A stretch of 64,000 nucleotides of DNA from Pseudomonadota bacterium (GTDB lineage Bacteria > Pseudomonadota > Alphaproteobacteria > Acetobacterales > Acetobacteraceae). The stretch spans positions 32,906-96,905 of the forward strand of contig JAJZFB010000067.1 of assembly GCA_021805545.1 (NCBI GenBank). The letters run 5' to 3'. The position numbers and the translations under genes are program-made. Each line of letters starts with the position of its first letter. The first letter of the stretch is position 1. Shown one piece after another: positions 36,652 through 45,956 of this stretch. Below the pieces are notes generated by a model. The model saw nothing but the letters and a program-made list of their open reading frames with translations. It did no database searches and was not told the DNA's origin.

Positions 36652-36921
36652 TCAGTAATGATACCGGCACTGGATGATCTCAAGCCGCTGATCCTCTCCG
36701 GGCTTGCCCTTTACCCGATACACCAACCGGTGCTCGCCGGTAATGCGGCGGGACCACCAGCCAGAGAGGTCGCCCTTCAGTGCCTCGGGCTTGCCGAGGC
36801 CGGAAAATGGATGGCGGCGGGCGTCTTCGATCAGCTCGTTGAGGCGGCGCAGAATATCCGGCGCGGCTTGCGCCCAATGCAGATAATCTTCCCAGCTATC
36901 GCCGTTGAAGAAAATATTCAC
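36652..36921 (-). CDS. yoeB: Txe/YoeB family toxin
   Basis: SWEDYLHWAQAAPDILRRLNELIEDARRHPFSGLGKPEALKGDLSGWWSRRITGEHRLVYRV. Confidence 0.93.
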   Translation of the reverse strand: MNIFFNGDSWEDYLHWAQAAPDILRRLNELIEDARRHPFSGLGKPEALKGDLSGWWSRRITGEHRLVYRVKGKPGEDQRLEIIQCRYHY

Positions 36922-37178
36922 GCGCCAGGCAAAAGCTCGCGCGGCTTTGTCTCGCCGGCTTCGGCCTGCGCAATGCCGCGCAGCAGGCGCTCGGCATTGC
37001 GCGGGCTGGAGAGCAGATGCACGGTCTGCTGCCAGCCGGCGAATTCTTCTTCGGAGATCATCACCACATTGCCCTTGCCGCCCTGGCGCGTCACCGTGAT
37101 GGGCGCGCGGGTTTTCACCGCCTCGTCGAGGTAGCGGGAAAGGTTTTGGCGCAATTCGGTATAGGATACGTGTGCCAT
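36918..37178 (-). CDS. Phd/YefM family antitoxin
   Basis: MAHVSYTELRQNLSRYLDEAVKTRAPITVTRQGGKGNVVMISEEEFAG; 4-bp overlap (GTGA) with toxin. Confidence 0.93.
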   Translation of the reverse strand: MAHVSYTELRQNLSRYLDEAVKTRAPITVTRQGGKGNVVMISEEEFAGWQQTVHLLSSPRNAERLLRGIAQAEAGETKPRELLPGA

Positions 37179-37325
37179 GTGTGCTTGACCTGATTGCTGA
37201 GAGTAAGGTACAGATTTATGTACGTCAAGCAGAAATGCCATGCCCGGAATGGCCCGGCGCGATACCCGGCACTTGACATTGGGCGCGCCAGAGTGTGGAA
37301 GGCGCTTTCCGTGCTGGTACGGATT

Positions 37326-37402
37326 AGGGGCGTAGCTCAATTGGCTAGAGCGCCGGTCTCCAAAACCGGAGGTTGAGAGTTCGAGACCCTCCGCCCCTGC
37401 CA
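37326..37402 (+). tRNA. tRNA-Trp (CCA), CCA encoded
   Basis: AGGGGCG...CGCCCCT acceptor, anticodon loop CTCCAAA, upstream of secE. Confidence 0.95.
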
Positions 37403-37443
37403 TCCCCCCAGCATGTGCATGGCTTCTGTCTCGGAGTTCGGTT

Positions 37444-37638
37444 TTGACGTTCAACCTGGTGAAATTTGCGCGCGATGTGCGGGCCGAGGCGGGCAAGACC
37501 ACCTGGCCGTCGCGCAAGGAGACCCTGCAGACCACAGGGCTCGTGCTCGCCATGGTGTTCGTCACGGCCATGTTCTTCCTCGCGGTCGATCAGATCATCG
37601 GCGCTGGCATGCGCCTGCTGTTCGGCGTTGGTTCTTAG
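37444..37638 (+). CDS. secE: Preprotein translocase subunit SecE (TTG start)
   Basis: FARDVRAEAGKTTWPSRKETLQTTGLVLAMVFVTAMFF; between tRNA-Trp and nusG. Confidence 0.93.
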   Translation: MTFNLVKFARDVRAEAGKTTWPSRKETLQTTGLVLAMVFVTAMFFLAVDQIIGAGMRLLFGVGS

Positions 37639-37649
37639 GGAATTTATTG

Positions 37650-38180
37650 ATGGCCAAGCGCTGGTACGTGCTGCATGTCTATTCGGGCTTCGAGAAGAAG
37701 ATCTCGCAGCAGATTAAGGAACAGGCCGGGCTGAAGGGCCTCTCGGACGCGATCGGCGAGATTGTGGTGCCGTCGGAAGAGGTGACCGAGGTGCGCCGCG
37801 CCCAGAAGGTGAATACCGAGCGCAAATTCTTCCCCGGCTATGTGCTCATCCACATGGAAATGAGCGACGATGCCTGGCACCTTGTGAAAGATGTGCCGAA
37901 GGTGACCGGGTTTCTGGGCAACAAGAACAAGCCCAGCCCCATTTCCGATGCCGAGGCCGAGCGCATTATGAAGCAGCAGCAGGAAGGCACGGAAACGCGC
38001 CGCCCGGCTGTCATCTTCGAGGTGGGCGAGCAGGTGCGCGTGGCCGATGGGCCGTTCACCAGTTTCAACGGTGTTGTGGAAGATGTGGACGAAGACAAGG
38101 CCCGCGTGAAGGTGATGGTCTCGATCTTCGGCCGGCCCACGCCGGTGGATTTGGAATACGCGCAGGTGGAGAAGCTCTGA
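37650..38180 (+). CDS. nusG: Transcription termination/antitermination protein NusG
   Basis: MAKRWYVLHVYSGFEKKISQQI, RKFFPGYVLIHMEM, VRVADGPFTSFNGVVEDVD. Confidence 0.97.
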   Translation: MAKRWYVLHVYSGFEKKISQQIKEQAGLKGLSDAIGEIVVPSEEVTEVRRAQKVNTERKFFPGYVLIHMEMSDDAWHLVKDVPKVTGFLGNKNKPSPISDAEAERIMKQQQEGTETRRPAVIFEVGEQVRVADGPFTSFNGVVEDVDEDKARVKVMVSIFGRPTPVDLEYAQVEKL

Positions 38181-38191
38181 CGCGCTTGTAA

Positions 38192-39247
38192 TTGGCGCCC
38201 GCCCGCTTATCTGCAGCCGTGCTGCGGACGAAGAATAAGGTGTCTAGTTTGGCTATTTCAAATATCACGAAGCGGCGGCTGGGTATGGCCGCCGCGGTTT
38301 TGGCTGGTGCCGCGCTTATTGTCTGGCTCATCCATTATATTCTTGTTGGCCAATATTTTGTTGAAACCGATGATGCTTATGTGGAAGCGGATTCGAGCCT
38401 GATCGCGGCCAAAATCAGCGGCTATACCGCGCAAGTGGCGGTGCTGCAGGATGAGCCGGTGAAGAAAGGCCAGTTGCTGGCCGTGATCGACCCGGGCGAT
38501 TACGAGAACGCGCTGAAGGAGGCCGCCGCCGCCGTGGCCAATGACCGCGCGGCCCTGGTGCTGCAACAGGCGAGGATTGCCGCCGCCCAGGCCATGCTGC
38601 GCGGCGATGCGGCGCGTAAGGCCTATGCGGCGCGCAACGAGCAGCGCTACGCCAGCCTGACCGCCACGGGGGCTTCCACCAGGCAGCAGGCGGAGCAGGC
38701 CAGCACGGATTTGGCCGAGGCAAAGGCCCAGAACGCGGCGGATGCCGCCAATTTGCAAGCGGCGCGGGCGGAGCTGGGTGTGCTGCGGGCGGCGCTGGCG
38801 CGGGATGAGGCGCGCATGGCCCAGGCCCGGCTGAACCTCTCGCATACGCGCATTGTGGCGCCGTTTGGCGGGGTGGTGGGCGACAAGACCGTGGCGGTGG
38901 GCGATTATTTGCAGCCCGGCGCGCAGATCATGGCCGTCGTGCCGCTCTCTCAGGTTTATGTCATCGCCAATTATAAAGAGACGCAGATTACCCATATCCG
39001 GCCCGGGCAGAAGGTGAGCGTGACCGTGGATGCGTATCCCGGCTTGAGGGTAACGGGCCATGTGGACAGTATTTTCCCGGCCGCGGCCCAGGAATTTGCC
39101 CTGCTGCCGCCGGATAATGCCACGGGCAATTTCACCAAAATCGTGCAGCGCGTGCCGGTGAAGATCATGCTGAATCTCACACCGGCGCTGATTGGCAAGC
39201 TCAGGCCGGGCATGTCCGTGGAGCCCGAGATAGATACGCGCCGATGA
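38192..39247 (+). CDS. HlyD/EmrA family membrane fusion protein
   Basis: TDDAYVEADSSLIAAKISGYTAQVAVLQDEPVKKGQLLAVID, LNLSHTRIVAPFGGVVGDKTV. Confidence 0.93.
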   Translation: MAPARLSAAVLRTKNKVSSLAISNITKRRLGMAAAVLAGAALIVWLIHYILVGQYFVETDDAYVEADSSLIAAKISGYTAQVAVLQDEPVKKGQLLAVIDPGDYENALKEAAAAVANDRAALVLQQARIAAAQAMLRGDAARKAYAARNEQRYASLTATGASTRQQAEQASTDLAEAKAQNAADAANLQAARAELGVLRAALARDEARMAQARLNLSHTRIVAPFGGVVGDKTVAVGDYLQPGAQIMAVVPLSQVYVIANYKETQITHIRPGQKVSVTVDAYPGLRVTGHVDSIFPAAAQEFALLPPDNATGNFTKIVQRVPVKIMLNLTPALIGKLRPGMSVEPEIDTRR

Positions 39248-40815
39248 GCCAGGCGAGCCAGGCGGCGCCAATACCGCTCAAAAACCGCATCGCGGTGTTC
39301 GGCGCGCTGATTGGCGCCTTCATGGCGGTGCTCAACATCCAGGTGGTCAATACCTCGCTGCCCGATATTCAGGGCGGCATCGGCGCCGGGCTGGATAATG
39401 GCGGGTGGATCTCCACCTCGTATCTGGTGGGAGAGATCATCGTCATCCCGCTTTCGGGCTGGCTTTCCAACGTGTTTTCGCTGCGGCGCTACCTTATCAT
39501 CAACACCGCCTTGTTCCTGTTCTTCTCGGTGGCGTGCGGGCTGGCGACCAATTTTACCGAGATGGTGGTGCTGCGCGCGTTGCAGGGGTTCGCGGGCGGG
39601 GTGCTTATTCCGCTGGCGCTGTTATGCGTTATCATCCTGCTGCCAGAGCGGGCGCGGCCCATCGGGTTCTCGGCGTTTGCGCTGACCGCCACGTTTGCCC
39701 CGGCCATAGGCCCCACCATAGGCGGGGCCATTACCGACCTTTACGGCTGGCGCTATATTTTCTTCCTCAATCTCGTGCCCGGCGCGGTGATGCTGACCGC
39801 CTTGTTCTGGGCGCTGGCGCCCGCGCCCATGCGGTTGGGGGAGTTCTGGCGTGGCGATTGGTTTGGCGTGTTGACCATGGCCGTGGGGCTGGGCACGCTC
39901 CAGGTGGTGCTGGAGGAAGGCAACAAGGATGACTGGTTCGGCTCACCCTTCATCACGAAGCTGAGCATCATTTCGGCCGTGGCGCTCACCTTGTTCCTCA
40001 TTCAGGAATTCAGGCCGGGCAACAAGGCGCCGCTGGTTAATTTACGGCTGTTTGCGCGGCGTAATTTTGGCGTGGTCAGCATCTCCAACGGGCTGCTGGG
40101 GTTTACACTTTATTCGGCGGTTTACCTCATCCCGCTTTATCTGGCCGAGGCGCATGGCTATAGCGCGCGGCAGGCGGGCATGGTGATGCTGTGGATCGGC
40201 CTGCCGCAACTGGCCATTATCCCGTTCATGCCGCTGCTCATGCGCCGCATCGACCCGCGCTATTTGCTGGGCTTCGGCTTCGGGCTGTTCGCGGTGAGCT
40301 TGTTCATGAACATGAATCTGGGTCCCAATGATTCCGGGCCGCAAATGCTCATCCCCAACCTTATCCGCGCCGTGGGCCAGGCCTGCGTGTTTCCGCCCAT
40401 TACCATGATCGCCACCGCCGGCATCGCGCAGCAGGATTCCGGTTCGGCCTCGGTGCTGTTCAACATGCTGCGCAACCTGGGCGGGGCTATTGGCATCGCC
40501 ACGGTGCAAACCTTCGTCACCAACCGCGCGCAATTCCATTCCTCCATCATCAATGCCTCGGTCAGCCTGCTCAACCAGGCCACCCGCACCCGGCTGGCGG
40601 ATTTGCAGGCTTATTTCGAGGCGCATGGCATGACCAGCGCGCAAGGCGCGCGCGCGCAGGCGATTCAGGCACTGGGCAGGCTGGTGAATTTGCAGGCCAG
40701 CTATCTGGCCTATGGCGATGCCTTCGCCATGCTGGGCGCGGCAATGACGGCGGCGTGCCTCAGCACCTTGTTTCTGGCCAGACTAAAAGGGCCGGGCGCG
40801 CCCGGCGGGCATTGA
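39244..40815 (+). CDS. DHA2 family MFS multidrug transporter (EmrB/QacA)
   Basis: FGALIGAFMAVLNIQVVNTSLPDIQGGIGAGLDNGGWISTSYLVGEIIVIPLSGWL. Confidence 0.93.
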   Translation: MSQASQAAPIPLKNRIAVFGALIGAFMAVLNIQVVNTSLPDIQGGIGAGLDNGGWISTSYLVGEIIVIPLSGWLSNVFSLRRYLIINTALFLFFSVACGLATNFTEMVVLRALQGFAGGVLIPLALLCVIILLPERARPIGFSAFALTATFAPAIGPTIGGAITDLYGWRYIFFLNLVPGAVMLTALFWALAPAPMRLGEFWRGDWFGVLTMAVGLGTLQVVLEEGNKDDWFGSPFITKLSIISAVALTLFLIQEFRPGNKAPLVNLRLFARRNFGVVSISNGLLGFTLYSAVYLIPLYLAEAHGYSARQAGMVMLWIGLPQLAIIPFMPLLMRRIDPRYLLGFGFGLFAVSLFMNMNLGPNDSGPQMLIPNLIRAVGQACVFPPITMIATAGIAQQDSGSASVLFNMLRNLGGAIGIATVQTFVTNRAQFHSSIINASVSLLNQATRTRLADLQAYFEAHGMTSAQGARAQAIQALGRLVNLQASYLAYGDAFAMLGAAMTAACLSTLFLARLKGPGAPGGH

Positions 40816-41001
40816 AGGGCGCCATTTTGCATATTGTGCGTAATTGTTTGACTTAACGCATGGTGGCCCGGTTGATTTTGCTGTGAAAACTTGTTCGGAT
40901 GGGTTTGTGTGCCGCCGCCAGACTGCCTGGCGCAAGCGCATGAATGGCGCAGACCCATCTGCGAACACGTCCAACGTCTAGCGTAACCTGGAGGAACGGC
41001 A

Positions 41002-41724
41002 ATGTCCCGAGTAGCACTGGTCACCGGCGGAACACGCGGCATCGGCGCCGCCATCAGCGTCGCCCTTAAAAATGCCGGGCGGACCGTGCTGGCCAATTAT
41101 GCCGGCAACGACGCGGCGGCGGCGGCATTCCATAAGGAAACCGGCATCGAGGTGGTTAAATTCGACGTTGCCAGTTATGAGCAATGCGCCGAGGCGGTGC
41201 GGCAGATTGAGGCCAGACACGATAAGATTGAAATTCTGGTGAATAATGCCGGTATCACGCGTGATGCGGTGCTGAGCAAGATGAGCCGCGAGATGTGGGA
41301 TGCGGTGATCGATACGAATCTCGGCGCCTGCTTCAACCTGTGCAAGCTCACCTTCGATGGCATGAAGGCGCATAAATTCGGCCGCATCGTCAATATCGGC
41401 TCCATTAACGGCCAGGCCGGGCAATACGGGCAGGTTAACTACGCCGCCGCCAAATCGGGTATTCACGGCTTCACCAAGGCTCTGGCGCAGGAAGGGGCGC
41501 GTTTCTCGATTACCGTCAACGCCGTGGCGCCGGGCTATGTGGATACCGACATGGTGCGTGCCGTGCCGCCCGATGTGCTGGAGAAGATCATCGCCAAAAT
41601 CCCCCGCGGGCGCCTGGGCACCGCCGAGGATATTGCCCGCAGCGTGGTCTTTCTCACGGCCGATGAGGCGGATTTCATCACCGGCTCCACCCTCTCCATC
41701 AATGGCGGGCAGCATATGTATTAA
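41002..41724 (+). CDS. phaB: Acetoacetyl-CoA reductase
   Basis: VALVTGGTRGIGAAIS, NNAGITRDAVLSKM, GSINGQAGQYGQVNYAAAKSGIHGFTKALAQEGA. Confidence 0.9.
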   Translation: MSRVALVTGGTRGIGAAISVALKNAGRTVLANYAGNDAAAAAFHKETGIEVVKFDVASYEQCAEAVRQIEARHDKIEILVNNAGITRDAVLSKMSREMWDAVIDTNLGACFNLCKLTFDGMKAHKFGRIVNIGSINGQAGQYGQVNYAAAKSGIHGFTKALAQEGARFSITVNAVAPGYVDTDMVRAVPPDVLEKIIAKIPRGRLGTAEDIARSVVFLTADEADFITGSTLSINGGQHMY

Positions 41725-41825
41725 GCCAAGGCGGCGGGCAGGCCTCCTGCCCGCCGCCTCATCAGGATTGACGCCGCGCCGGGCGGGCCGGTAAGGCTGC
41801 CGTATTTAGCGGCGGGGAAAACAGC

Positions 41826-42965
41826 TTGGCGGTACAGCAGGCGGCGGACAAAGCGCGGCTTTATTCGCTGGAAATTGGCCGTTTTTTGGCGGCTTTCACC
41901 ATCGTGCTGGTGCATATGCAGCCCTATATGCAGGGCCATGCCGTTAACCCGGCTGGTTTTGCCCCTGCTTTTATCATTCTGCCCGGCCATTTTTGTGTGC
42001 AATATTTTTTCGCGCTCAGCGGGTTTGTCATGGTTGCGGCGCATTACCGCGATTTCGGGCGCATCGCCGCCATTCCGCGCTTTTGGTGGCTGCGTGTATG
42101 CCGTATCTACCCGGCTTACTGGCTGGCGCTGTGTATTCCGGTTTATTACCTGTACGGCGCGCTCACGCCTGGCAGCGCGGCCTCGCTGTTTCTGCTTGAC
42201 CCGTGGCATAGTAAGGAATTCATCCCCGCCGCCTGGACGCTGCGGTACGAATTCGCCTTCTACATCATGTTCGGCCTGTTCATGCTGCCTTATGTGGGCA
42301 AGCCGCTCATGGCCTATTGGATGGTGCTTACATTCTGGCGCTGGAACAATATCCCCGCCCTTGCCATCCACACCAAGCTGCTGCTTTTTCCCAACGGGCT
42401 GGCGGTGACTTATGCTTATAAATTTGTCGATATTTACAACATCTATTTTTTTGGCGGCATGGCGGCGGGGTATGCGTTTACGCGCTGGCGCTGGGGCGCG
42501 CGGGCCTATGCGGCACTGGCGGTTGCGGCGGCGGCGGCGCTGCTGTTTTACATGCTGCCGCAGGAAAACTGGGGCGAGCATTACGGCGGCAATTCGGAAT
42601 TCGACCTCGCCGTTTCGCTCGCGCTGGGCGGGGTGATGCTGGGGCTTACCGGGCTGGAAAGGCTGGGGCATTTGCGCTTTGGGCGCTGGGCGGCGTGGCT
42701 GGGTATGCTCTCCTACCCGCTTTACATCATCCACATGCCGCTGATGCTGCTGGCCGATAACGCGCTGCATTGGGGCCATTACGGCACCGCTGCGCTGTAT
42801 CTGCATTTTGCCTTGCTGCTGGGCGGCACGCTGCTTATCGCCGCGCTTATTACCGTATTGTTCGACCAGCCGGTGCAGCGCCTGTTGCGGCGCCTCACGC
42901 GGCGCATCTGGCGCCCGGCGGCGCAGCCTGGCCCGCATGGCCGGCCGGTAGGCGGGGCGGCATGA
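41826..42965 (+). CDS. Acyltransferase 3 family membrane protein (TTG start)
   Basis: SLEIGRFLAAFTIVLVHMQPYM, FFALSGFVMVAAHYRDFG, CRIYPAYWLAL. Confidence 0.88.
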   Translation: MAVQQAADKARLYSLEIGRFLAAFTIVLVHMQPYMQGHAVNPAGFAPAFIILPGHFCVQYFFALSGFVMVAAHYRDFGRIAAIPRFWWLRVCRIYPAYWLALCIPVYYLYGALTPGSAASLFLLDPWHSKEFIPAAWTLRYEFAFYIMFGLFMLPYVGKPLMAYWMVLTFWRWNNIPALAIHTKLLLFPNGLAVTYAYKFVDIYNIYFFGGMAAGYAFTRWRWGARAYAALAVAAAAALLFYMLPQENWGEHYGGNSEFDLAVSLALGGVMLGLTGLERLGHLRFGRWAAWLGMLSYPLYIIHMPLMLLADNALHWGHYGTAALYLHFALLLGGTLLIAALITVLFDQPVQRLLRRLTRRIWRPAAQPGPHGRPVGGAA

Positions 42966-44092
42966 GCGCGGGGCAGGACGGCAAGACCAAGCTGCTATCG
43001 CTGGAGCTGGGGCGTTTTATGGCCGCCGCCATGGTGATGCTGAGCCATGTGGCGCCGTATGTAAACGGGCACGCCGCCCCTGGCGCCAGGCCGGTTTTTG
43101 GCAATATGCTGTTTCCCGGCCCGCTGGGGGTGCAGTATTTTTTCGTGCTGTCCGGCTTCGTGATGGCCAGCACGCATCATGCCGATTTTGGCAAAATTTC
43201 ATCCGTGCCTAAATTCTGGTGGCGCCGGGCTTGCCGCATTTACCCGGCTTATTGGCTGGCTTTATGTATTCCGGCCTATTATCTGTTTGGCGCCATGACG
43301 CCGCGGCTTACGCTGCAACTGGTTACGCTCAGCCCGTGGCATGATCTGGAATATATTCCCGCCGCCTGGACGCTGCGTTACGAGATGGCGTTCTACATCA
43401 TGTTCGGCCTGTGCATGTTGCCTTATGTTGGCAGGCCGGTTTTGGCGCTGTGGGTTGCCGCCACGGTTTGGCACTGCTTCTGGCGGCTTGGCTTCTGGCT
43501 GCTGGGGCCTGTTCTTTCACCGCGCCATATTCTGCCGGTTTATAATTTTATCGGCACGCATGGGGGGCTTTTTGTTGCCTTTGCGCTGTTCTATTTTTTC
43601 ACCGGGCTGGCGGCGGGCTGCGCTTATGTAAAATGCCGTTTTGGCCGCAAGGCGTGGGGCGGTGTGCTGGCGGGCGGGCTGGTGCTGCTGGCGCTGCTGC
43701 TGCCGCACGAGCAATGGGGCGTGACCTATGGCCCAAGCCCGGCCTTCGCGCTGCGCATGGCCTGCGTGCTGGCGGTGGCCATGCTGGGGCTGGCCGGGCT
43801 GGAGCGCGCGGGCGGGTTAAGGCTTGGGCGCTGGGCCGGGTGGCTTGGGGCCATTTCATATCCTCTCTATATCTTCCACGAACCCGCACTGCTGGTGATA
43901 ACCAATGCGCTGCATCCGGGGCGCTATCAGGGGCTGGGGCTGTATCTGCTGCTCGCGGCCATTACGGCGGCCATTCTGGCCCTGGCCGCGCTGGTGACGT
44001 TTTTTTACGACCAGCCCATCCAGCGCCTGCTGCGGCGCGCGGGGCGCGGCAAGGGCGCCGCTGCCCGGTTGAATCCGCTGCCCGGGGCCTGA
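42962..44092 (+). CDS. Acyltransferase 3 family membrane protein (paralogue of the upstream gene)
   Basis: SLELGRFMAAAMVMLSHVAPYVNGHA, FFVLSGFVMASTHHADFG, CRIYPAYWLALCIPAYYLFGA; ATGA overlap. Confidence 0.9.
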   Translation: MSAGQDGKTKLLSLELGRFMAAAMVMLSHVAPYVNGHAAPGARPVFGNMLFPGPLGVQYFFVLSGFVMASTHHADFGKISSVPKFWWRRACRIYPAYWLALCIPAYYLFGAMTPRLTLQLVTLSPWHDLEYIPAAWTLRYEMAFYIMFGLCMLPYVGRPVLALWVAATVWHCFWRLGFWLLGPVLSPRHILPVYNFIGTHGGLFVAFALFYFFTGLAAGCAYVKCRFGRKAWGGVLAGGLVLLALLLPHEQWGVTYGPSPAFALRMACVLAVAMLGLAGLERAGGLRLGRWAGWLGAISYPLYIFHEPALLVITNALHPGRYQGLGLYLLLAAITAAILALAALVTFFYDQPIQRLLRRAGRGKGAAARLNPLPGA

Positions 44093-44139
44093 TACCAACG
44101 GCCATTGAGCATGACCGTTGGTATCAAGTCATCGCGCTT
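44091..44139. repeat. Dispersed repeat R1, copy e, fused to a partial R2 copy
   Basis: GATACCAACGGCCATTGAGCATGACCGTTGGTATC followed by AAGTCATCGCGCTT (reverse complement of R2 start). Confidence 0.8.
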
Positions 44140-45491
44140 TAACGCGGGCTGCACCACGCCACGCCTGCCGGGCAGCCTGTTTGCGCCGCCACGGCGCGGC
44201 TGGCATGGTCCACGCGCAGCGTAACCGCCACGGCCCGCCCGGCTGGAATATGCCCAGGGTGGACCAGCAAAATCCGCATATCATCGGGTGCCGAGGCAAT
44301 GAACGGGCCGGGTATGCCCACGCCATCATTGCCAAACGGCAACAGCACCAGCGCACCGGGGTATGCGGCGGCCTGGCGCGCGGCTTGTGCTTGCGGCTGC
44401 ATGGTGGAGGGCGCCAGCGCCAGCCCGGCAATGGCGGCGGCCTGCGCCGTTAGCACCACCCCCAGCAGCCAGCGTGGCAAGGCGGGGGCCAGCAGCAGCG
44501 CAACATAAGGCGTGGCGAAGGCGAGATAGCGGATTTCGATGGGCGTGTTGCCGAAGATGAAGCCAAGTGCCAGCAAACCGCAGGGTGTGGCCAGCGCCAG
44601 CGCGGCGAAAAACGGGGCGCTGGGGTGGCGGCGCCGGGCCACGCGGCGCAGGCAGGCCGCGAACAGCAAGGCCAGCGCGCCCGCCACGGGCATAGCAAAA
44701 CGCCCGGCATAAAGCGGCAGCCCGCCAAACAGGGAAGCGCCGGAATCACGCGCCAGCAGCGCCAGCGCGTGGGGCAGAGAGAAGGCGGTGAATTGCCCCG
44801 GCCGCGAGCCGCGCTGGGCCAGAAAAAACCAGGCGCAGGCGGGCATGAAAGGCAGAAACCCCGCCAGCGCGGCGGGCAATAACCGGGGGCGGCGCAGCAC
44901 CAGCCAGGCCAGCGCCGCCAAGGCCGGGAACAAGGCCAGGTAATTGGTGAAACACGCCGCGCCAAACGCCATACCCGCCCCGCAAGCCCGCCCCCAGCGC
45001 CGCGCCCGCAATGCCAGCAGCACGCCGGCAAGGGTAAGGGTTTGCGCCAAGGCAAAATCGCGCGCCACAATGCCCGTATAGGCAAACCCGTAGGAAAACA
45101 GCGTGAGAAACAAAGCCGGGTAGAGCGGCACATCCGCTGCCTCCGCCAGCCGCGCCAAAAGCAAAACCCCCGCCAGGGTAAACAGCACGGAAAGCAGCCG
45201 GGCCGCGAACCAGGACGGGCCTATAAGGTTGCGCCAAACCTCCAGCGCCCAGAAATAAAGCGGCGGGTGAACATCGCCCGCGCGCAGGCTCTGCGCGATA
45301 TGCCCAAAACCGGCATGGCCCGCATAAAGCCACCTTACCGACCCGGCGGTGAATACCCCACCGGGCCAGGCCGGGCGGGCATGCCCGGCGGTGAGGAAGA
45401 TGGAATAAGCCTCGTCATATTCCGGTGCCCGCGCCCAGGCGATGGCGGCAAGCAGCGCGGCGGCCAGCACGAAAAACCCGGTAAGCCTCAT
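44139..45491 (-). CDS. GT39/ArnT-like membrane glycosyltransferase
   Basis: APEYDEAYSIFLTAGH, GDVHPPLYFWALEVWRNLIGPSWFAARLLSVLFTL. Confidence 0.82.
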   Translation of the reverse strand: MRLTGFFVLAAALLAAIAWARAPEYDEAYSIFLTAGHARPAWPGGVFTAGSVRWLYAGHAGFGHIAQSLRAGDVHPPLYFWALEVWRNLIGPSWFAARLLSVLFTLAGVLLLARLAEAADVPLYPALFLTLFSYGFAYTGIVARDFALAQTLTLAGVLLALRARRWGRACGAGMAFGAACFTNYLALFPALAALAWLVLRRPRLLPAALAGFLPFMPACAWFFLAQRGSRPGQFTAFSLPHALALLARDSGASLFGGLPLYAGRFAMPVAGALALLFAACLRRVARRRHPSAPFFAALALATPCGLLALGFIFGNTPIEIRYLAFATPYVALLLAPALPRWLLGVVLTAQAAAIAGLALAPSTMQPQAQAARQAAAYPGALVLLPFGNDGVGIPGPFIASAPDDMRILLVHPGHIPAGRAVAVTLRVDHASRAVAAQTGCPAGVAWCSPR

Positions 45492-45527
45492 GCCGCCATG
45501 GTAGCGGGTATGGTGGCGTTTGCAATC

Positions 45528-45956
45528 TCAGGTAGATTTTTTAAGCGGCGAGGGTTGTTGTGCCACATGCTCCAGCGCCGGGTCTATGCAGGCCCAGCGC
45601 GGTGCGCTGCTGGTCCATATGGCGGCGCTGGGCTGGATGATGTTGGGATCGTCGAGCGTGCCCACGCGCACGATGACGAATTCCGGCAGAGCCTCGCCCC
45701 GGCTGCAGATATGCGTGCCACAGACAGGGCAGAAGGATCGGTGCATGATGTTGCCGCTATCGGCGGTGCGGATAAATTCGCGCATCTCGCCCATGAATGT
45801 AATGGCGGCGCTGGGAAAAACGGCATTCACCGTGGCATTGCCCGCGGCGATGTATTGGCAGGCGCGGCAATAGCACAGGCGCGAGACGAGCGGCGCAACC
45901 TGAGCCTGATACCGTACCGCGCCGCATAAGCAGCCGCCTTCAATCATCTCACTCAT
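45528..45956 (-). CDS. GFA family (glutathione-dependent formaldehyde-activating-like) protein
   Basis: GGCLCGAVRYQ, CYCRACQY, FCPVCGTHICSRG. Confidence 0.9.
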   Translation of the reverse strand: MSEMIEGGCLCGAVRYQAQVAPLVSRLCYCRACQYIAAGNATVNAVFPSAAITFMGEMREFIRTADSGNIMHRSFCPVCGTHICSRGEALPEFVIVRVGTLDDPNIIQPSAAIWTSSAPRWACIDPALEHVAQQPSPLKKST

